Assembly (NCBI RefSeq): GCF_003966895.1
Contig: NZ_AP018449.1
Span: 4,047,501-4,111,500, forward strand
DNA from: Methylomusa anaerophila
Lineage (GTDB): Bacteria > Bacillota > Negativicutes > Sporomusales > Sporomusaceae
Direction of reading: 5' to 3'
Length of the DNA stretch: 64,000 nucleotides
Part shown: piece after piece, positions 26,299 to 36,588 of the stretch
How the letters are laid out: the number at the start of each line of letters is the position of its first letter
Position numbering within the stretch: the first letter of the stretch is position 1
Program-made: the position numbers and the translations under genes
Notes under the pieces: generated by a model
Databases searched by the model: none
Told to the model about the DNA's origin: nothing
Seen by the model: the letters and a program-made list of their open reading frames with translations, nothing else

Positions 26299-27684
26299 TC
26301 ACCTTATCACCTTTAACGTTTTCCAGACATCTTTACATATCTTGAGCAGCGGCTGCATGCTTGTCACTTTTTTAAAAATGAGCACCCGTTTAGCCCGCTT
26401 GGGCATTGTAGGTACTTTCGCTACTTGATATGCCGTTTCATTGGCAATACGAGTGTACAAATCAAACGCATAGGGAATATCCTGCATAAGCCTGGCTGTA
26501 CCGGCATTTGCTTTTAAATCCTGCATTATAAAGCTTTCATCAAGCAAAGTTTTATATAGATACAACTTTTTAACCGAATAATCCCCGCTGACTTTCGCGG
26601 CATATGCGGCCTGCGCTGCGAAATATCCCGACCACATTGCTAAATTAAATCCATGAGTACCATTTACCAATGACGCGGCATCTCCGACAATCAAAAGTCC
26701 CGGATGCACCAATTGGGGTATAGCGTTATACCCTCCCTCAGGAATCATTGCACCGCCATATTCTAATGTAACGCCCCCGGTTAATAAAGGATACATATGG
26801 GGGTGTTTTTTTATGCGCTCTAATAAGTCATTGGGACTGAGTCCGGCTTGAGCCAAACAGGCTAACGACATGCCAACACTAAGATTAATACTCTCACGGA
26901 AGATATGAAGGGACGCTGTGCCATTAAAACCGGCTGTAGGATAACCAATTAATCTAATAATACTTCCGTTGCCAGGCGGAAGATTAAATCGCTCCTCGAT
27001 CACTTTTGAAGGTAAGGCAATTGATTCTTTCACATACAAAGAAGTATCCTGGGGAGATATTCTTGGTATAAGACCGCTCCGTTCTGCTAATAACGAATTT
27101 ACACCATCCGCCAAGACAATAATATCAGCCCAAAAACAATATTTCTGCGGGGGAGAAATTTGGACGCCTACCGCTTGCGCCTGGGACTGACACTCATCAA
27201 ACAAAACTTCGTTTACATAATGATCAAGTAACAAAGTTGCTCCGGCATTTACGGCTTTGTTTGCTAACCATTTATAGAGGCTGGAACGTTTAATGGAAAA
27301 ACGGTTGTAGGGGGCAGCTGCAAGTTTAGTGCTGCGAAATCTGACCGATAGTACAGAATCATCCGTTAACCACCAATATGCATGGTCGGTAATCAATCGC
27401 TCACATTCTACTTCGTCCCAAAAATTTGGAAATAGTTTATGAGTATGTTCAGCAATTATGGAAGAACCGCCACAATTCTTTGCTCCGGGATATGGTCCCC
27501 GTTCCAATAAAACTACATTCAGGCCTTGTTTCGCCATAAAATATGCTGCTGAAGATCCGGCTGGTCCTGCTCCAACAACAATGACGTCATATTTTTTTAT
27601 TTCCGATTCTAAGGGAAAGGGAATTTTCTTGGTATTAAAAAATTGCTTACCGGGCTTAATGGTTATCTTCTTGGGTTTAGTCAT
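26299..27684 (-). CDS. fixC: FixC-like FAD-dependent oxidoreductase
   Basis: This is the electron-transfer flavoprotein:quinone oxidoreductase type flavoprotein. The 461-residue protein carries the FAD-binding dinucleotide motif DVIVVGAGPAGSSAAYF near 34-50, GAKNCGGSSI, LADGVNSLLAE and the distal FAD contact LLIVGDAASLVNG. It has about 30 extra N-terminal residues, basic and proline-rich (MTKPKKITIKPGKQFF), before the FAD motif. The 3' end and spacer contain a short tandem repeat of AAGGTGAT. It is transcribed with fixX. Confidence 0.92.
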   Translation of the reverse strand: MTKPKKITIKPGKQFFNTKKIPFPLESEIKKYDVIVVGAGPAGSSAAYFMAKQGLNVVLLERGPYPGAKNCGGSSIIAEHTHKLFPNFWDEVECERLITDHAYWWLTDDSVLSVRFRSTKLAAAPYNRFSIKRSSLYKWLANKAVNAGATLLLDHYVNEVLFDECQSQAQAVGVQISPPQKYCFWADIIVLADGVNSLLAERSGLIPRISPQDTSLYVKESIALPSKVIEERFNLPPGNGSIIRLIGYPTAGFNGTASLHIFRESINLSVGMSLACLAQAGLSPNDLLERIKKHPHMYPLLTGGVTLEYGGAMIPEGGYNAIPQLVHPGLLIVGDAASLVNGTHGFNLAMWSGYFAAQAAYAAKVSGDYSVKKLYLYKTLLDESFIMQDLKANAGTARLMQDIPYAFDLYTRIANETAYQVAKVPTMPKRAKRVLIFKKVTSMQPLLKICKDVWKTLKVIR

Positions 27685-27858
27685 TTGCTACCTTCTTTAA
27701 GCATCTATTCTTACTTTATATTTATTATATTTATTCTTTACTATCCTATGGTAATTCATGCTGCGAAACAAAAATCTTCATTTGGTAGCAAACAGGAGTA
27801 TAAGCCAGTATTGTTTACATAAAAAATAATATTTAATATTATTCCGTTTATACGGAAT

Positions 27859-27887
27859 TTGCATCTATCCTTACAAACATGTATAGT
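27859..27887 (+). promoter_or_regulatory. Predicted sigma-A promoter of the 3D-domain gene
   Basis: TTGCAT (27859-27864), a 17-base spacer, then TATAGT (27882-27887). Transcription would start at about 27894, just at the first base of riboswitch P1. It follows a hairpin ATTCCG/CGGAAT (27841-27858). Confidence 0.65.
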
Positions 27888-27889
27888 AA

Positions 27890-28010
27890 GGTACATGCCT
27901 AATTTCCGGCCATACTTCGGAAAACGGAGGAACCAACAGTGGGGTGAATCCGCATTGCGGTAGGGGCGTCCCTTTGCTCCGAACCCGTCAGCTAACTTCG
28001 TAGGCATTTA
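27890..28010 (+). promoter_or_regulatory. c-di-AMP riboswitch (ydaO/yuaA type)
   Basis: P1 strands ATGCCTA (27895-27901) and TAGGCAT (28001-28007) enclose the family blocks GGAGGAACCAACAGT, GGGGTGAATC, GCGGTAGGGGCG and CCGAACCCGTCAGCTAACTTCG. Known members turn off wall hydrolase and osmolyte genes when c-di-AMP is bound, and the gene directly downstream is a 3D-domain protein, which fits. The start codon is only about 20 bases after P1 and I see no terminator, so control may act on ribosome access at GAAAGGGG (28011-28018). This accounts for much of the 343-base gap; 27685-27840 holds nothing recognisable. Confidence 0.9.
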
Positions 28011-28027
28011 GAAAGGGGAAATTTAAA

Positions 28028-28459
28028 ATGAAAAATATTAAACAAATTCTCTTCAGTGTAGTAACGATTGCTGCTCTGGCACTAGCTGTGTGGACACCGA
28101 TAGCCTCTGCCGGAGTTAACTCGCAGCAAGGTATAAGCCACAACTCTCCGGAAAACTATAAGAATGTTCTGAACGCGGTAGCTACCGCTTACGCACCGGG
28201 ACCTCATGATAACGGAAAATGGGGTAATCTAACTCACATCGGTACGCAAGTACGTCCTGGGGTTATTGCTGTAGATCCCCGTGTTATTCCCCTCGGCACC
28301 AAGCTCTATATTGAGTTTGCAAATGGTCAAGGCATGTATGGTGTGGCTGAAGATACCGGCGGTGCAATTAAAGGGAACCGTATTGATATCGCCATGTGGA
28401 CGGTAAAAGAGGCGTATAAGTTTGGTATCCAAGATGTCAAAGTGTATGTTCTTAAGTAA
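28028..28459 (+). CDS. Secreted 3D-domain protein (putative wall lytic enzyme)
   Basis: The 143-residue product has a signal peptide (basic start, hydrophobic 7-25, cleavage near ASAG) and a C-terminal 3D domain. The domain contains TAYAPGPHDNGKWGN, VDPRVIPLGTKLYIEF, AEDTGGAIKGNRIDI and the ending. The three conserved aspartates in VDP, EDTG and RIDI are present, matching the catalytic arrangement of MltA/Rpf2-like lytic enzymes. Compact form without LysM or G5 domains. The c-di-AMP riboswitch leader supports a role in wall turnover. Confidence 0.92.
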   Translation: MKNIKQILFSVVTIAALALAVWTPIASAGVNSQQGISHNSPENYKNVLNAVATAYAPGPHDNGKWGNLTHIGTQVRPGVIAVDPRVIPLGTKLYIEFANGQGMYGVAEDTGGAIKGNRIDIAMWTVKEAYKFGIQDVKVYVLK

Positions 28460-28466
28460 CATCCAG

Positions 28467-28495
28467 AACACCCGGAATTATCCGGGTGTTTTTTC
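28467..28495 (+). terminator. Terminator after the 3D-domain gene
   Basis: Perfect 10-bp stem AACACCCGGA/TCCGGGTGTT (28467-28476, 28481-28490) followed by TTTT. Confidence 0.88.
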
Positions 28496-28503
28496 ATAAT
28501 TGA

Positions 28504-30078
<1,575 letters not shown>

Positions 30079-30083
30079 ATCAG

Positions 30084-30117
30084 TAAACCGTTCTGGATTT
30101 TCCAGAGCGGTTTTGTC
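30084..30117 (+). terminator. Terminator after guaB
   Basis: Stem AAACCGTTCTGGA/TCCAGAGCGGTTTT with one mismatch, short loop, then TTTTG. Confidence 0.75.
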
Positions 30118-30210
30118 TCACTAAATAGGTAACTTAGAAATCTGCACTCTTATATGTAAAAGTTTAGTAACCTTGGGAGATACTATTTGTATTAGAGGAG
30201 TGTGGAACAA

Positions 30211-32184
30211 ATGCGCAAGTATGCTACTCGCTGTATTGTAATATTATTAATATGTATGATTTATTTACCACTCAATATAACCTACGCATTCTTCGGTTTA
30301 CCGGATACAGATAATCTTGAAAATTTGCAGCATGCTGCAGCCACCCAGGTTTTTGATATAAATGGACAGCTTATATCAAAATTATTTTTTGAAAACCGTA
30401 TTGTAGTAAGTATAAATAATATTTCCCCTTATATACAACAAGCTATCATCGCCAATGAAGACAGTCGTTTTTATAGTCATTGGGGTATAGATCCGGTCGG
30501 AATCGTGCGGGCAATATGGGTAGATATCCGTCAAGGCAGTTTTATCGAAGGCGGTAGTACGATCACTCAGCAACTGGCCAAAAATATGTTTTTGACCCAA
30601 GAACGGACGTTTACCCGTAAGTTGAAAGAAATATTACTTGCCCTGGTAATTGAAAGAAAGTTTTCCAAGCAGGAAATACTGCAAGCTTATTTAAATCAGG
30701 TATATTTTGGTGAAGGTGCCTATGGAGCGGAAGCTGCAGCCCAAGTTTATTTTGGCAAGCGCGCCAAAGATCTTACCTTGGCAGAAAGTGCTTTAATCGC
30801 CGGTCTACCCCGGGGTCCTAATATTTACTCACCTTATGTTGATACCAAAGCCGCATTACAGCGTCGCTCTGAGGTGTTAACAGGAATGGTAAAAGAGGGA
30901 TACATCACACCTGAGCAAGCACAGCGTTCGCAAACCGAACCCATAGTTTTAGCAGGCAAAAAAAAACGGGTAGTCCAAGCTTCTTACTTTCTTGACTTTT
31001 TATCGCAGGAACTAGTTGGACGTTATGGCGCCAATCGTGTATATAAGGGTGGACTAAAAGTTTATACAACACTAGATATCAAACAGCAACAAGCTGCCGA
31101 GGCCGTTCTCGGTCAATACCAGGGAGCGGTATTGGCCCTTGATCCCCGGAATGGGTATATTAAAGCTATGGTTGGGGGAAGAAACTACGAAGAAAGTCAA
31201 ATTAACCGGGTAATAGCGGAAATACGCCAGCCAGGTTCGGCCTTCAAACCCTTTCTTTACGCGGCTGCTCTTAATCAAGGCTTAACAGCAAGCTCTGTTA
31301 TCGTAGATGAACCGATCAATATCAATGGTTATAAGCCACAAAATTATGATAAAAAAAACCGGGGACCAATAACTTTAAAAAAAGCATTACGCTGGTCTGT
31401 CAATGTAGCCGCGGTTAAATTAGGACAACAAGTTGGAATGGATCAAGTATTAAATTTGGCAAGAACTATGGGTATTTCAACGTTGACTGCCGAAGATAAC
31501 AACTTGGCTGCAGCCTTAGGTGGATTGACGCAAGGGGTTAACCTCTTTGAGCTAACGGCTGCTTATACGGCGTTTGCTAATTCAGGTATCCTATCCAAAC
31601 CTATTGGAATAATAAAGGTTCTTGATGAAAAGGATCAGGTGCTTGAAGAAACGCGCCTGTCGCAACAGGCGGTTTTAAAACCGGAAACCGCATATATATT
31701 AACCGACATGTTAAAAGGTGTTATCGCAAACGGGACTGGTACCACAGCTAATATTGGACGTCCGGCAGCAGGAAAAACAGGAACAACCGATAACTATGAA
31801 ACAGCATGGTTCATTGGTTATACTCCCGATTTATTATTGGGAATCTACGTTGGCAATGATGATCGGAAACCGGTAGGTATCTCCGGAACTGAAGTTGCCG
31901 GCATGTGGAACAAGATGATGAGTCAAGTTACCGCCGGCACCCCATCTAGCGACTTTGCCATTCCTCCCAATGTAATATCAGGTATAGCCATTTGTGCCGA
32001 TACGGGAAAACTCGCAACCAAAGCCTGTCCAGAGATCGAATATAGTGCATTTGTCAAAGGCACACAACCAACAACTTTTGATACCCGTCCATCACTAGTC
32101 CCAATCCCTAAAGAGCAACCCAGCACGCCTGCACCGGAACGTAAACCGTTTTGGAAACTTCCTTGGCGATTGCCGGGACTATAA
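30211..32184 (+). CDS. Class A penicillin-binding protein (PBP1A family)
   Basis: This is a bifunctional glycosyltransferase/transpeptidase that builds peptidoglycan outside the membrane. The product of about 657 residues has an N-terminal membrane anchor (9-28). The GT51 domain has NEDSRFYSHWG (catalytic Glu83), EGGSTITQQLAKN and LNQVYFGEGAYG. The transpeptidase domain has QPGSAFKP (Ser343), SVN in RWSVNVAAV and KTGTTDNYETAWF. The tail is proline-rich. AGAGGAG at 30194-30200 favours the ATG at 30211 over a GTG nine bases earlier. Apparently monocistronic. Confidence 0.96.
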   Translation: MRKYATRCIVILLICMIYLPLNITYAFFGLPDTDNLENLQHAAATQVFDINGQLISKLFFENRIVVSINNISPYIQQAIIANEDSRFYSHWGIDPVGIVRAIWVDIRQGSFIEGGSTITQQLAKNMFLTQERTFTRKLKEILLALVIERKFSKQEILQAYLNQVYFGEGAYGAEAAAQVYFGKRAKDLTLAESALIAGLPRGPNIYSPYVDTKAALQRRSEVLTGMVKEGYITPEQAQRSQTEPIVLAGKKKRVVQASYFLDFLSQELVGRYGANRVYKGGLKVYTTLDIKQQQAAEAVLGQYQGAVLALDPRNGYIKAMVGGRNYEESQINRVIAEIRQPGSAFKPFLYAAALNQGLTASSVIVDEPININGYKPQNYDKKNRGPITLKKALRWSVNVAAVKLGQQVGMDQVLNLARTMGISTLTAEDNNLAAALGGLTQGVNLFELTAAYTAFANSGILSKPIGIIKVLDEKDQVLEETRLSQQAVLKPETAYILTDMLKGVIANGTGTTANIGRPAAGKTGTTDNYETAWFIGYTPDLLLGIYVGNDDRKPVGISGTEVAGMWNKMMSQVTAGTPSSDFAIPPNVISGIAICADTGKLATKACPEIEYSAFVKGTQPTTFDTRPSLVPIPKEQPSTPAPERKPFWKLPWRLPGL

Positions 32185-32230
32185 AGTTATGGTACAATGT
32201 GCTAGGAAGTTATATTTATTATTACTCAAT

Positions 32231-32275
32231 GATTTCTAAACAGTTCGTGAATATTCTGATAAGCTGGGCCAATAC
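32231..32275 (+). repeat. Remnant of the right end of the palindromic repeat
   Basis: GATTTCTAAACAGTTCGTG matches the right terminal inverted repeat of copies A, B and D, and the following CTGATAAGCTGGGCCAATAC matches their shared right flank. The left part is missing. Confidence 0.55.
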
Positions 32276-32321
32276 CAATACTGTGATAACCATGATATTG
32301 GATAAAGGAGACTTTTGAGTA

Positions 32322-33053
32322 GTGAGCAATCAAGCTACCGTGCTTGACGTAAAGATTGATTCAGTAACAATGAATAGTGCTTTGTCAATTGCAGAACGCT
32401 TCATCGCAGAAAAGAAACCTCATATGATTGCAACAGCCAATGCGGAAATGGTAATGCTTGCCCACCAAGACAGTGAGTTAGCCGGGATTCTTGGGCAATC
32501 CGACTTGGTACTTCCTGACGGAGCAGGGGTTGTATGGGCTGCACGTTATCTAGGATATACTATGCCTGAACGGGTTGCCGGTTATGACTTTACACAGCAA
32601 CTTTTGGCTCGCTCTGCCGAAAAAGGCTATCGAGTATATATGTTTGGCAGCAAGCCGGAAATTATTGAAAAGGCAAGGGAAAATGCAATCACCCGCTACC
32701 CTGGTTTAAACATTGTAGGAGTACGTCATGGATACTATACCGCTGCGGACGAGCAGGCCATCATCGATGATGTTATAGCAAAAAATCCGGATATTTTGCT
32801 TGTTGCGCTGGGCATTCCCAAACAGGAAAAATGGATTGCCAAAAATATGTATACCTTAAAAATACCAATAAATATAGGAGTTGGCGGAACATTTGATGGT
32901 ATGGCGGGTGTAGTAAAACGGGCGCCACTTTGGATGCAGCAAGCCAACTTAGAATGGCTGTTTCGCCTCCTTCTCCAACCTCAACGTATTGTTCGCATGC
33001 GGGCACTACCTGAATTTGCTCTCCGAGTTATGTTATCAGGCAAAAAGTGTTAG
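32322..33053 (+). CDS. WecG/TagA/CpsF family glycosyltransferase
   Basis: This GT26 glycosyltransferase adds N-acetylmannosamine-type sugars to lipid carriers in teichoic acid or surface glycan synthesis. The 243-residue protein has TANAEMVMLAHQD, DLVLPDGAGVVWAARYLG, ERVAGYDF, VALGIPKQEKWI and GVGGTFDGMAGVVKRAP, all family blocks. GTG at 32322 with AAAGGAG at 32304-32310. The acceptor in this organism cannot be told; in a diderm it might serve a surface polymer. It precedes the phospholipid genes but is separated from them by a terminator. Confidence 0.93.
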   Translation: MSNQATVLDVKIDSVTMNSALSIAERFIAEKKPHMIATANAEMVMLAHQDSELAGILGQSDLVLPDGAGVVWAARYLGYTMPERVAGYDFTQQLLARSAEKGYRVYMFGSKPEIIEKARENAITRYPGLNIVGVRHGYYTAADEQAIIDDVIAKNPDILLVALGIPKQEKWIAKNMYTLKIPINIGVGGTFDGMAGVVKRAPLWMQQANLEWLFRLLLQPQRIVRMRALPEFALRVMLSGKKC

Positions 33054-33113
33054 ACAAAGTAAATTATGTGTATTATACTGATATATTAGAGTGGAATGGT
33101 TATGTAGATATAT

Positions 33114-33140
33114 AGCAAGTTTCTACTTGCTTTTTGTTTT
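33114..33140 (+). terminator. Terminator after the TagA-like gene
   Basis: Stem AGCAAGT/ACTTGCT (33114-33120, 33125-33131) with a four-base loop and TTTTGTTTT tail. Confidence 0.75.
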
Positions 33141-33186
33141 GATTACAGTGAGGGAGGTTTTGTGCAGGGAGGTGTGAGGTATATAG

Positions 33187-33825
33187 ATGGTAAAAACTCC
33201 TATTGTTAAAGAAGGGTACATTTACATTGCAATTCTTGGCTTGATAACAGCCCTAGTAGCGTTGGCAGTTAACCCATATTGGAGTATTATCCCGGGAGTT
33301 CTAATGACATTTGTTACCTTCTTTTTCCGCAATCCAAATCGAAAAGCACCGGATGATGACTCATTAATACTTTCTCCGGCAGACGGCAAAGTAATGAGTG
33401 TATGTGAAGTATACGACGATCAGTTTCTAAATGATGTTGGCTATAAAGTAACAATTTTCTTGTCTGTTTTTGACGTGCATATAAATAGAAGTCCCATATC
33501 AGGCGAAATAATATTTCAGCAATATACATGCGGTCGATTCCGTCCTGCTTATAAGGAATCCGCAGGTTGTGAAAATGAACGTCATGCAATTGGATTAGAA
33601 AACGAAAAAATGAAGGTGTTAGTTACTCAAATTGCTGGCATTCTTGCCCGCCGCATTGTATCATGGGTTACCCTTGGTAGCATACTTAAACGGGGCGAAA
33701 GGTATGGTCTTATCAAATTTGGCTCTTGTACCGAGTTAATCGTGCCCAAAAACGTGGATATATTAGTAAAAAAGGGGGACAGGGTAAAAGGCGGCAAGAC
33801 AGTGATAGGGAGGTTGCTGCAGTAG
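33187..33825 (+). CDS. psd: Phosphatidylserine decarboxylase proenzyme
   Basis: This enzyme makes phosphatidylethanolamine. The 212-residue proenzyme has two N-terminal hydrophobic segments (about 10-45), LSPADGKVMSV, FLSVFDVHINRSPISG, and the self-cleavage site FGS at 178-180 in LIKFGSCTELIVPK, where Ser180 becomes the pyruvoyl group. The short length fits the PSD-A group. Its TAG overlaps the GTG of pssA by one base, linking the two consecutive steps of PE synthesis. Confidence 0.95.
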   Translation: MVKTPIVKEGYIYIAILGLITALVALAVNPYWSIIPGVLMTFVTFFFRNPNRKAPDDDSLILSPADGKVMSVCEVYDDQFLNDVGYKVTIFLSVFDVHINRSPISGEIIFQQYTCGRFRPAYKESAGCENERHAIGLENEKMKVLVTQIAGILARRIVSWVTLGSILKRGERYGLIKFGSCTELIVPKNVDILVKKGDRVKGGKTVIGRLLQ

Positions 33826-34487
33826 TGAGAAATATTATTCCTAACATGCTGACTGCATTTAACTTAATATTAGGTGTTTTTGCGATTATTGCTTCTTTCC
33901 ATAATAATTTTTTTTATGCGGCGCTGCTGATAGTTGCCGCTATGGTAGCTGATGGGTTGGATGGCAGAGTTGCGCGACACTTCCAGGCTAGCAGCGATTT
34001 CGGCAAAGAATTGGATTCTTTATGTGATTTGGTTTCTTTCGGCGTAGCACCCGCTGTACTTGCTTATGTTTTTATGCTAAAGGACTTTGGACTGGCAGGC
34101 TGGATTATTGTTGCTCTTTTTGCGACTTGCGGCGCTTTACGCTTGGCTCGCTTCAATGTCGATGCTACAAAAATCAAAGGTTATTTTATGGGCTTGCCTA
34201 TTCCAGCTGCCGGTTGCGTTGTAGCTACTTTTGTAATGCTTGATATTAAACCATCCGGGTGGTTATTCCCAGTTATGATTACGCTGTTTGGATATTTGAT
34301 GATAAGTACTGTAAAATACCCGGATTTTAAGGGAAAAGGTGAAAAACTTAGATTCGTTCCTGCTACCATAACTTTAGTTGTCGCAGGCTACATCCTTTAT
34401 TTGATTCCCCAGAGTATATTATTTGTTTCCTTTTTTGCTTATGCCTTATTTGGAATTTTGAATACACTGTTTTCCTTGTTTGACTAA
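33825..34487 (+). CDS. pssA: CDP-diacylglycerol-serine O-phosphatidyltransferase
   Basis: PssA makes phosphatidylserine from CDP-diacylglycerol and serine. The product of about 220 residues is polytopic and has the CDP-alcohol phosphotransferase signature DGLDGRVARHFQASSDFGKE continuing with two more Asp, starting at Asp43. The GTG at 33825 overlaps the psd stop, and AGGGAGG lies about 11 bases upstream inside psd. The order psd-pssA puts the later enzyme first, as is usual for this pair. Confidence 0.95.
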   Translation: MRNIIPNMLTAFNLILGVFAIIASFHNNFFYAALLIVAAMVADGLDGRVARHFQASSDFGKELDSLCDLVSFGVAPAVLAYVFMLKDFGLAGWIIVALFATCGALRLARFNVDATKIKGYFMGLPIPAAGCVVATFVMLDIKPSGWLFPVMITLFGYLMISTVKYPDFKGKGEKLRFVPATITLVVAGYILYLIPQSILFVSFFAYALFGILNTLFSLFD

Positions 34488-34705
34488 GTTTGACTAAGAA
34501 ATCAACTGTCTAAACCTTGGGCTTTCTAAACAAAGTTTGTTTTGTATAGTATAAATTACGTCCTTTAACCTCATAGTAAACATTTTAATTCATAATTAAT
34601 ATTAATAATTAATTACCTTGATTATCTTTGATTATTCTTTGATTAATTACCTTGAGGCAAGAAGCATATTATATTATCGTTACAAGCTTTTTAAAGAAAT
34701 ACCAA

Positions 34706-34766
34706 TAAAAAATCCTGAAATTCTGTAATATAATAAAGTATAATGGAAACCGCAATCAGGATTTTT
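34706..34766 (+). repeat. Inverted repeat upstream of the glycosyltransferase
   Basis: AAAAATCCTGA (34706-34716) and its complement TCAGGATTTTT (34756-34766) enclose about 39 AT-rich bases holding TATAAT-like sequences. The second arm ends 19 bases before the ATG and runs into T's, so it could be an attenuator or operator. The rest of the 298-base gap from 34488 is AT-rich, with a direct repeat of GATTAATTACCTTGA-like sequence. Confidence 0.45.
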
Positions 34767-34785
34767 ACAAGGAGCATATTAACTC

Positions 34786-36051
34786 ATGAACTATATTTTT
34801 GACTACATAATGGTTCCAATACAACTTATAATCGTATTTTTTACATTATATTATTTTATTCTATCCTTATTTGGCATATTTAAATTTAAAGAGAAAAAGA
34901 TCCTAACCCCTAGGAATACTTTTGCTATCATTGTTGCTGCTCATAATGAGGAACAGGTAATTGGTCAATTGATCGAAAATCTGCATGTTTTAAATTATCC
35001 CCGCGAGTTATATGATGTTTACGTGATAGCAGATAACTGTAAGGACCAGACAGCGCAGATTGCCCGTTCGGCTGGCGCATTAGTCTACGAGCGTTTCAAC
35101 ACCGAGTTCAAAGGTAAAGGTTATGCATTGGAGTGGATGTTTGAAAAACTTTTCCAATCGAAACGCCAGTACGAGGCTGTTGTTATTTTTGATGCCGATA
35201 ATCTCGTTGATCCTAACTTTTTGCTGGAAATGAATAGCCGTCTATGTAAAGGGGAAAGAGTAATTCAAGGTTACCTGGATGCGAAAAATCCAAATGACAC
35301 CTGGATTTCCGCAACTTTCGCGCTTTCATTTTGGGTAGTTAACCATATCTGGCATTTAGCAAAATATAATATAGGTTTATCCAGTGTACTTGGTGGTACA
35401 GGTATGTGTATCGCCACGGATGTTTTGAAAGAATACGGTTGGGGTGCAACTTGCCTTACTGAAGATATGGAATTCACCATGAAAGTGCTTCTCAAAGGAA
35501 TAAGAACAACCTGGGCTCATGATGCCATTGTTTATGACGAGAAACCGCTGACATTTCGGCAGTCTTGGAATCAGCGTAAACGGTGGGCCCAAGGTCATTT
35601 CGATGTTGCGGGACGTTATATTCCCCGCCTTTTGGTTGAAGGATTCAAACGGCGTGATATCCGAATTTTAGACGGTGTTCTTCACCTGCTGCAACCGCAT
35701 TTTCTGCTTCTGTCCACTACATTTTTGCTATTTAGTTACTTGTACCATATCGCACCTTTTTACACTAATATTTTGTATATGATATTGCCGGTCGAGGTTT
35801 GGACTATTATCGCCATTGGGCAGTATATTTTTCCTGTCATTGTTTTATTCAAAATACGTGCCCATTGGAAATCCTGGTTTTATATGCTGTTTTATCCCTT
35901 ATTTGTTTATAGCTGGATACCAATAACCTTTTTTGGATTTTTGCACCGGAACAACAGGGTCTGGAGCCATACACAACATACTCGCGGTCTCAGCTACCAG
36001 GACATTTTGTTAAGCAATTCTGATGAATTCTCTAAGGAAAATCCCTTCTAA
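34786..36051 (+). CDS. Membrane-bound family 2 glycosyltransferase
   Basis: The 421-residue protein has an N-terminal membrane segment (about 7-30) and a GT-A catalytic domain with VAAHNEEQVIGQLIENL, FDADNLVDP, the acceptor-site EDMEFTMKVL and QRKRW. Two or three C-terminal membrane segments follow (about 305-385). This D, DxD, ED, QxxRW arrangement is that of processive synthases such as poly-N-acetylglucosamine or hyaluronan type. Product unknown; no export or modification genes lie beside it. AAGGAG precedes the ATG. Confidence 0.9.
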   Translation: MNYIFDYIMVPIQLIIVFFTLYYFILSLFGIFKFKEKKILTPRNTFAIIVAAHNEEQVIGQLIENLHVLNYPRELYDVYVIADNCKDQTAQIARSAGALVYERFNTEFKGKGYALEWMFEKLFQSKRQYEAVVIFDADNLVDPNFLLEMNSRLCKGERVIQGYLDAKNPNDTWISATFALSFWVVNHIWHLAKYNIGLSSVLGGTGMCIATDVLKEYGWGATCLTEDMEFTMKVLLKGIRTTWAHDAIVYDEKPLTFRQSWNQRKRWAQGHFDVAGRYIPRLLVEGFKRRDIRILDGVLHLLQPHFLLLSTTFLLFSYLYHIAPFYTNILYMILPVEVWTIIAIGQYIFPVIVLFKIRAHWKSWFYMLFYPLFVYSWIPITFFGFLHRNNRVWSHTQHTRGLSYQDILLSNSDEFSKENPF

Positions 36052-36065
36052 GCAGGCAGGCTATC

Positions 36066-36100
36066 AAAAGAGGTGAGTTTCTCTAACTCATCTCTTTTTG
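36066..36100 (+). terminator. Terminator after the glycosyltransferase
   Basis: Stem AAAGAGGTGAGTT/AACTCATCTCTTT with one mismatch, short loop, ending in TTTTTG. Confidence 0.85.
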
Positions 36101-36202
36101 TAACTATTCGCCTTAGTAATTACTTTTTTTGTCCTATAGGGGATGCTTTGAATATTTACAGGCAGGGTGTTAAACTATATTGCCAAGGAAAGGTGGATAT
36201 CT

Positions 36203-36586
36203 ATGTATGAATTGACAATAATAGCAGAATTTGAGGCTGCTCATCGTCTTCCTGAATATCCGGGTAAATGCTGCCGCTTGCATGGCCATAACTGGAAAGT
36301 TGAAGTTACCATTGCAGGTACGAAACTAAATAAACAAGGTATGGTAATAGATTTCCGGGAATTTAAATCAGCGGTAGGTAAAGTAATTGATCAATTGGAC
36401 CATTATTACCTTAACGAGCTTGAGGCTTTCCAAGAAGTGTATCCAACCGCCGAAAACATCGCCAAATATATTTATGATAAATTAAATGACCATCCTTCCT
36501 TCACCGATGCCAGTGATTTAAACGTTCGCTGCATAACCGTGTGGGAATCGCCCCGTTCCGCCGTGAAATATTGCCCTGGAGAATAA
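36203..36586 (+). CDS. queD: 6-carboxy-5,6,7,8-tetrahydropterin synthase QueD
   Basis: QueD converts dihydroneopterin triphosphate to carboxytetrahydropterin in queuosine synthesis. The product of about 127 residues has zinc-binding His14 (EAAHRL) and the motif CCRLHGHNW, with Cys23 catalytic and His27/His29 as ligands. VIDFREFK and WESPRSAVKY follow. AAAGGTGG selects the ATG at 36203. No preQ1 riboswitch is evident in the leader. The ribosome site of queE overlaps its stop. Confidence 0.95.
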   Translation: MYELTIIAEFEAAHRLPEYPGKCCRLHGHNWKVEVTIAGTKLNKQGMVIDFREFKSAVGKVIDQLDHYYLNELEAFQEVYPTAENIAKYIYDKLNDHPSFTDASDLNVRCITVWESPRSAVKYCPGE

Positions 36587-36588
36587 TA

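Noticed and set aside
36101..36202. preQ1 riboswitch upstream of queD
   Set aside because: No preQ1 hairpin and A-rich tail pattern could be found.
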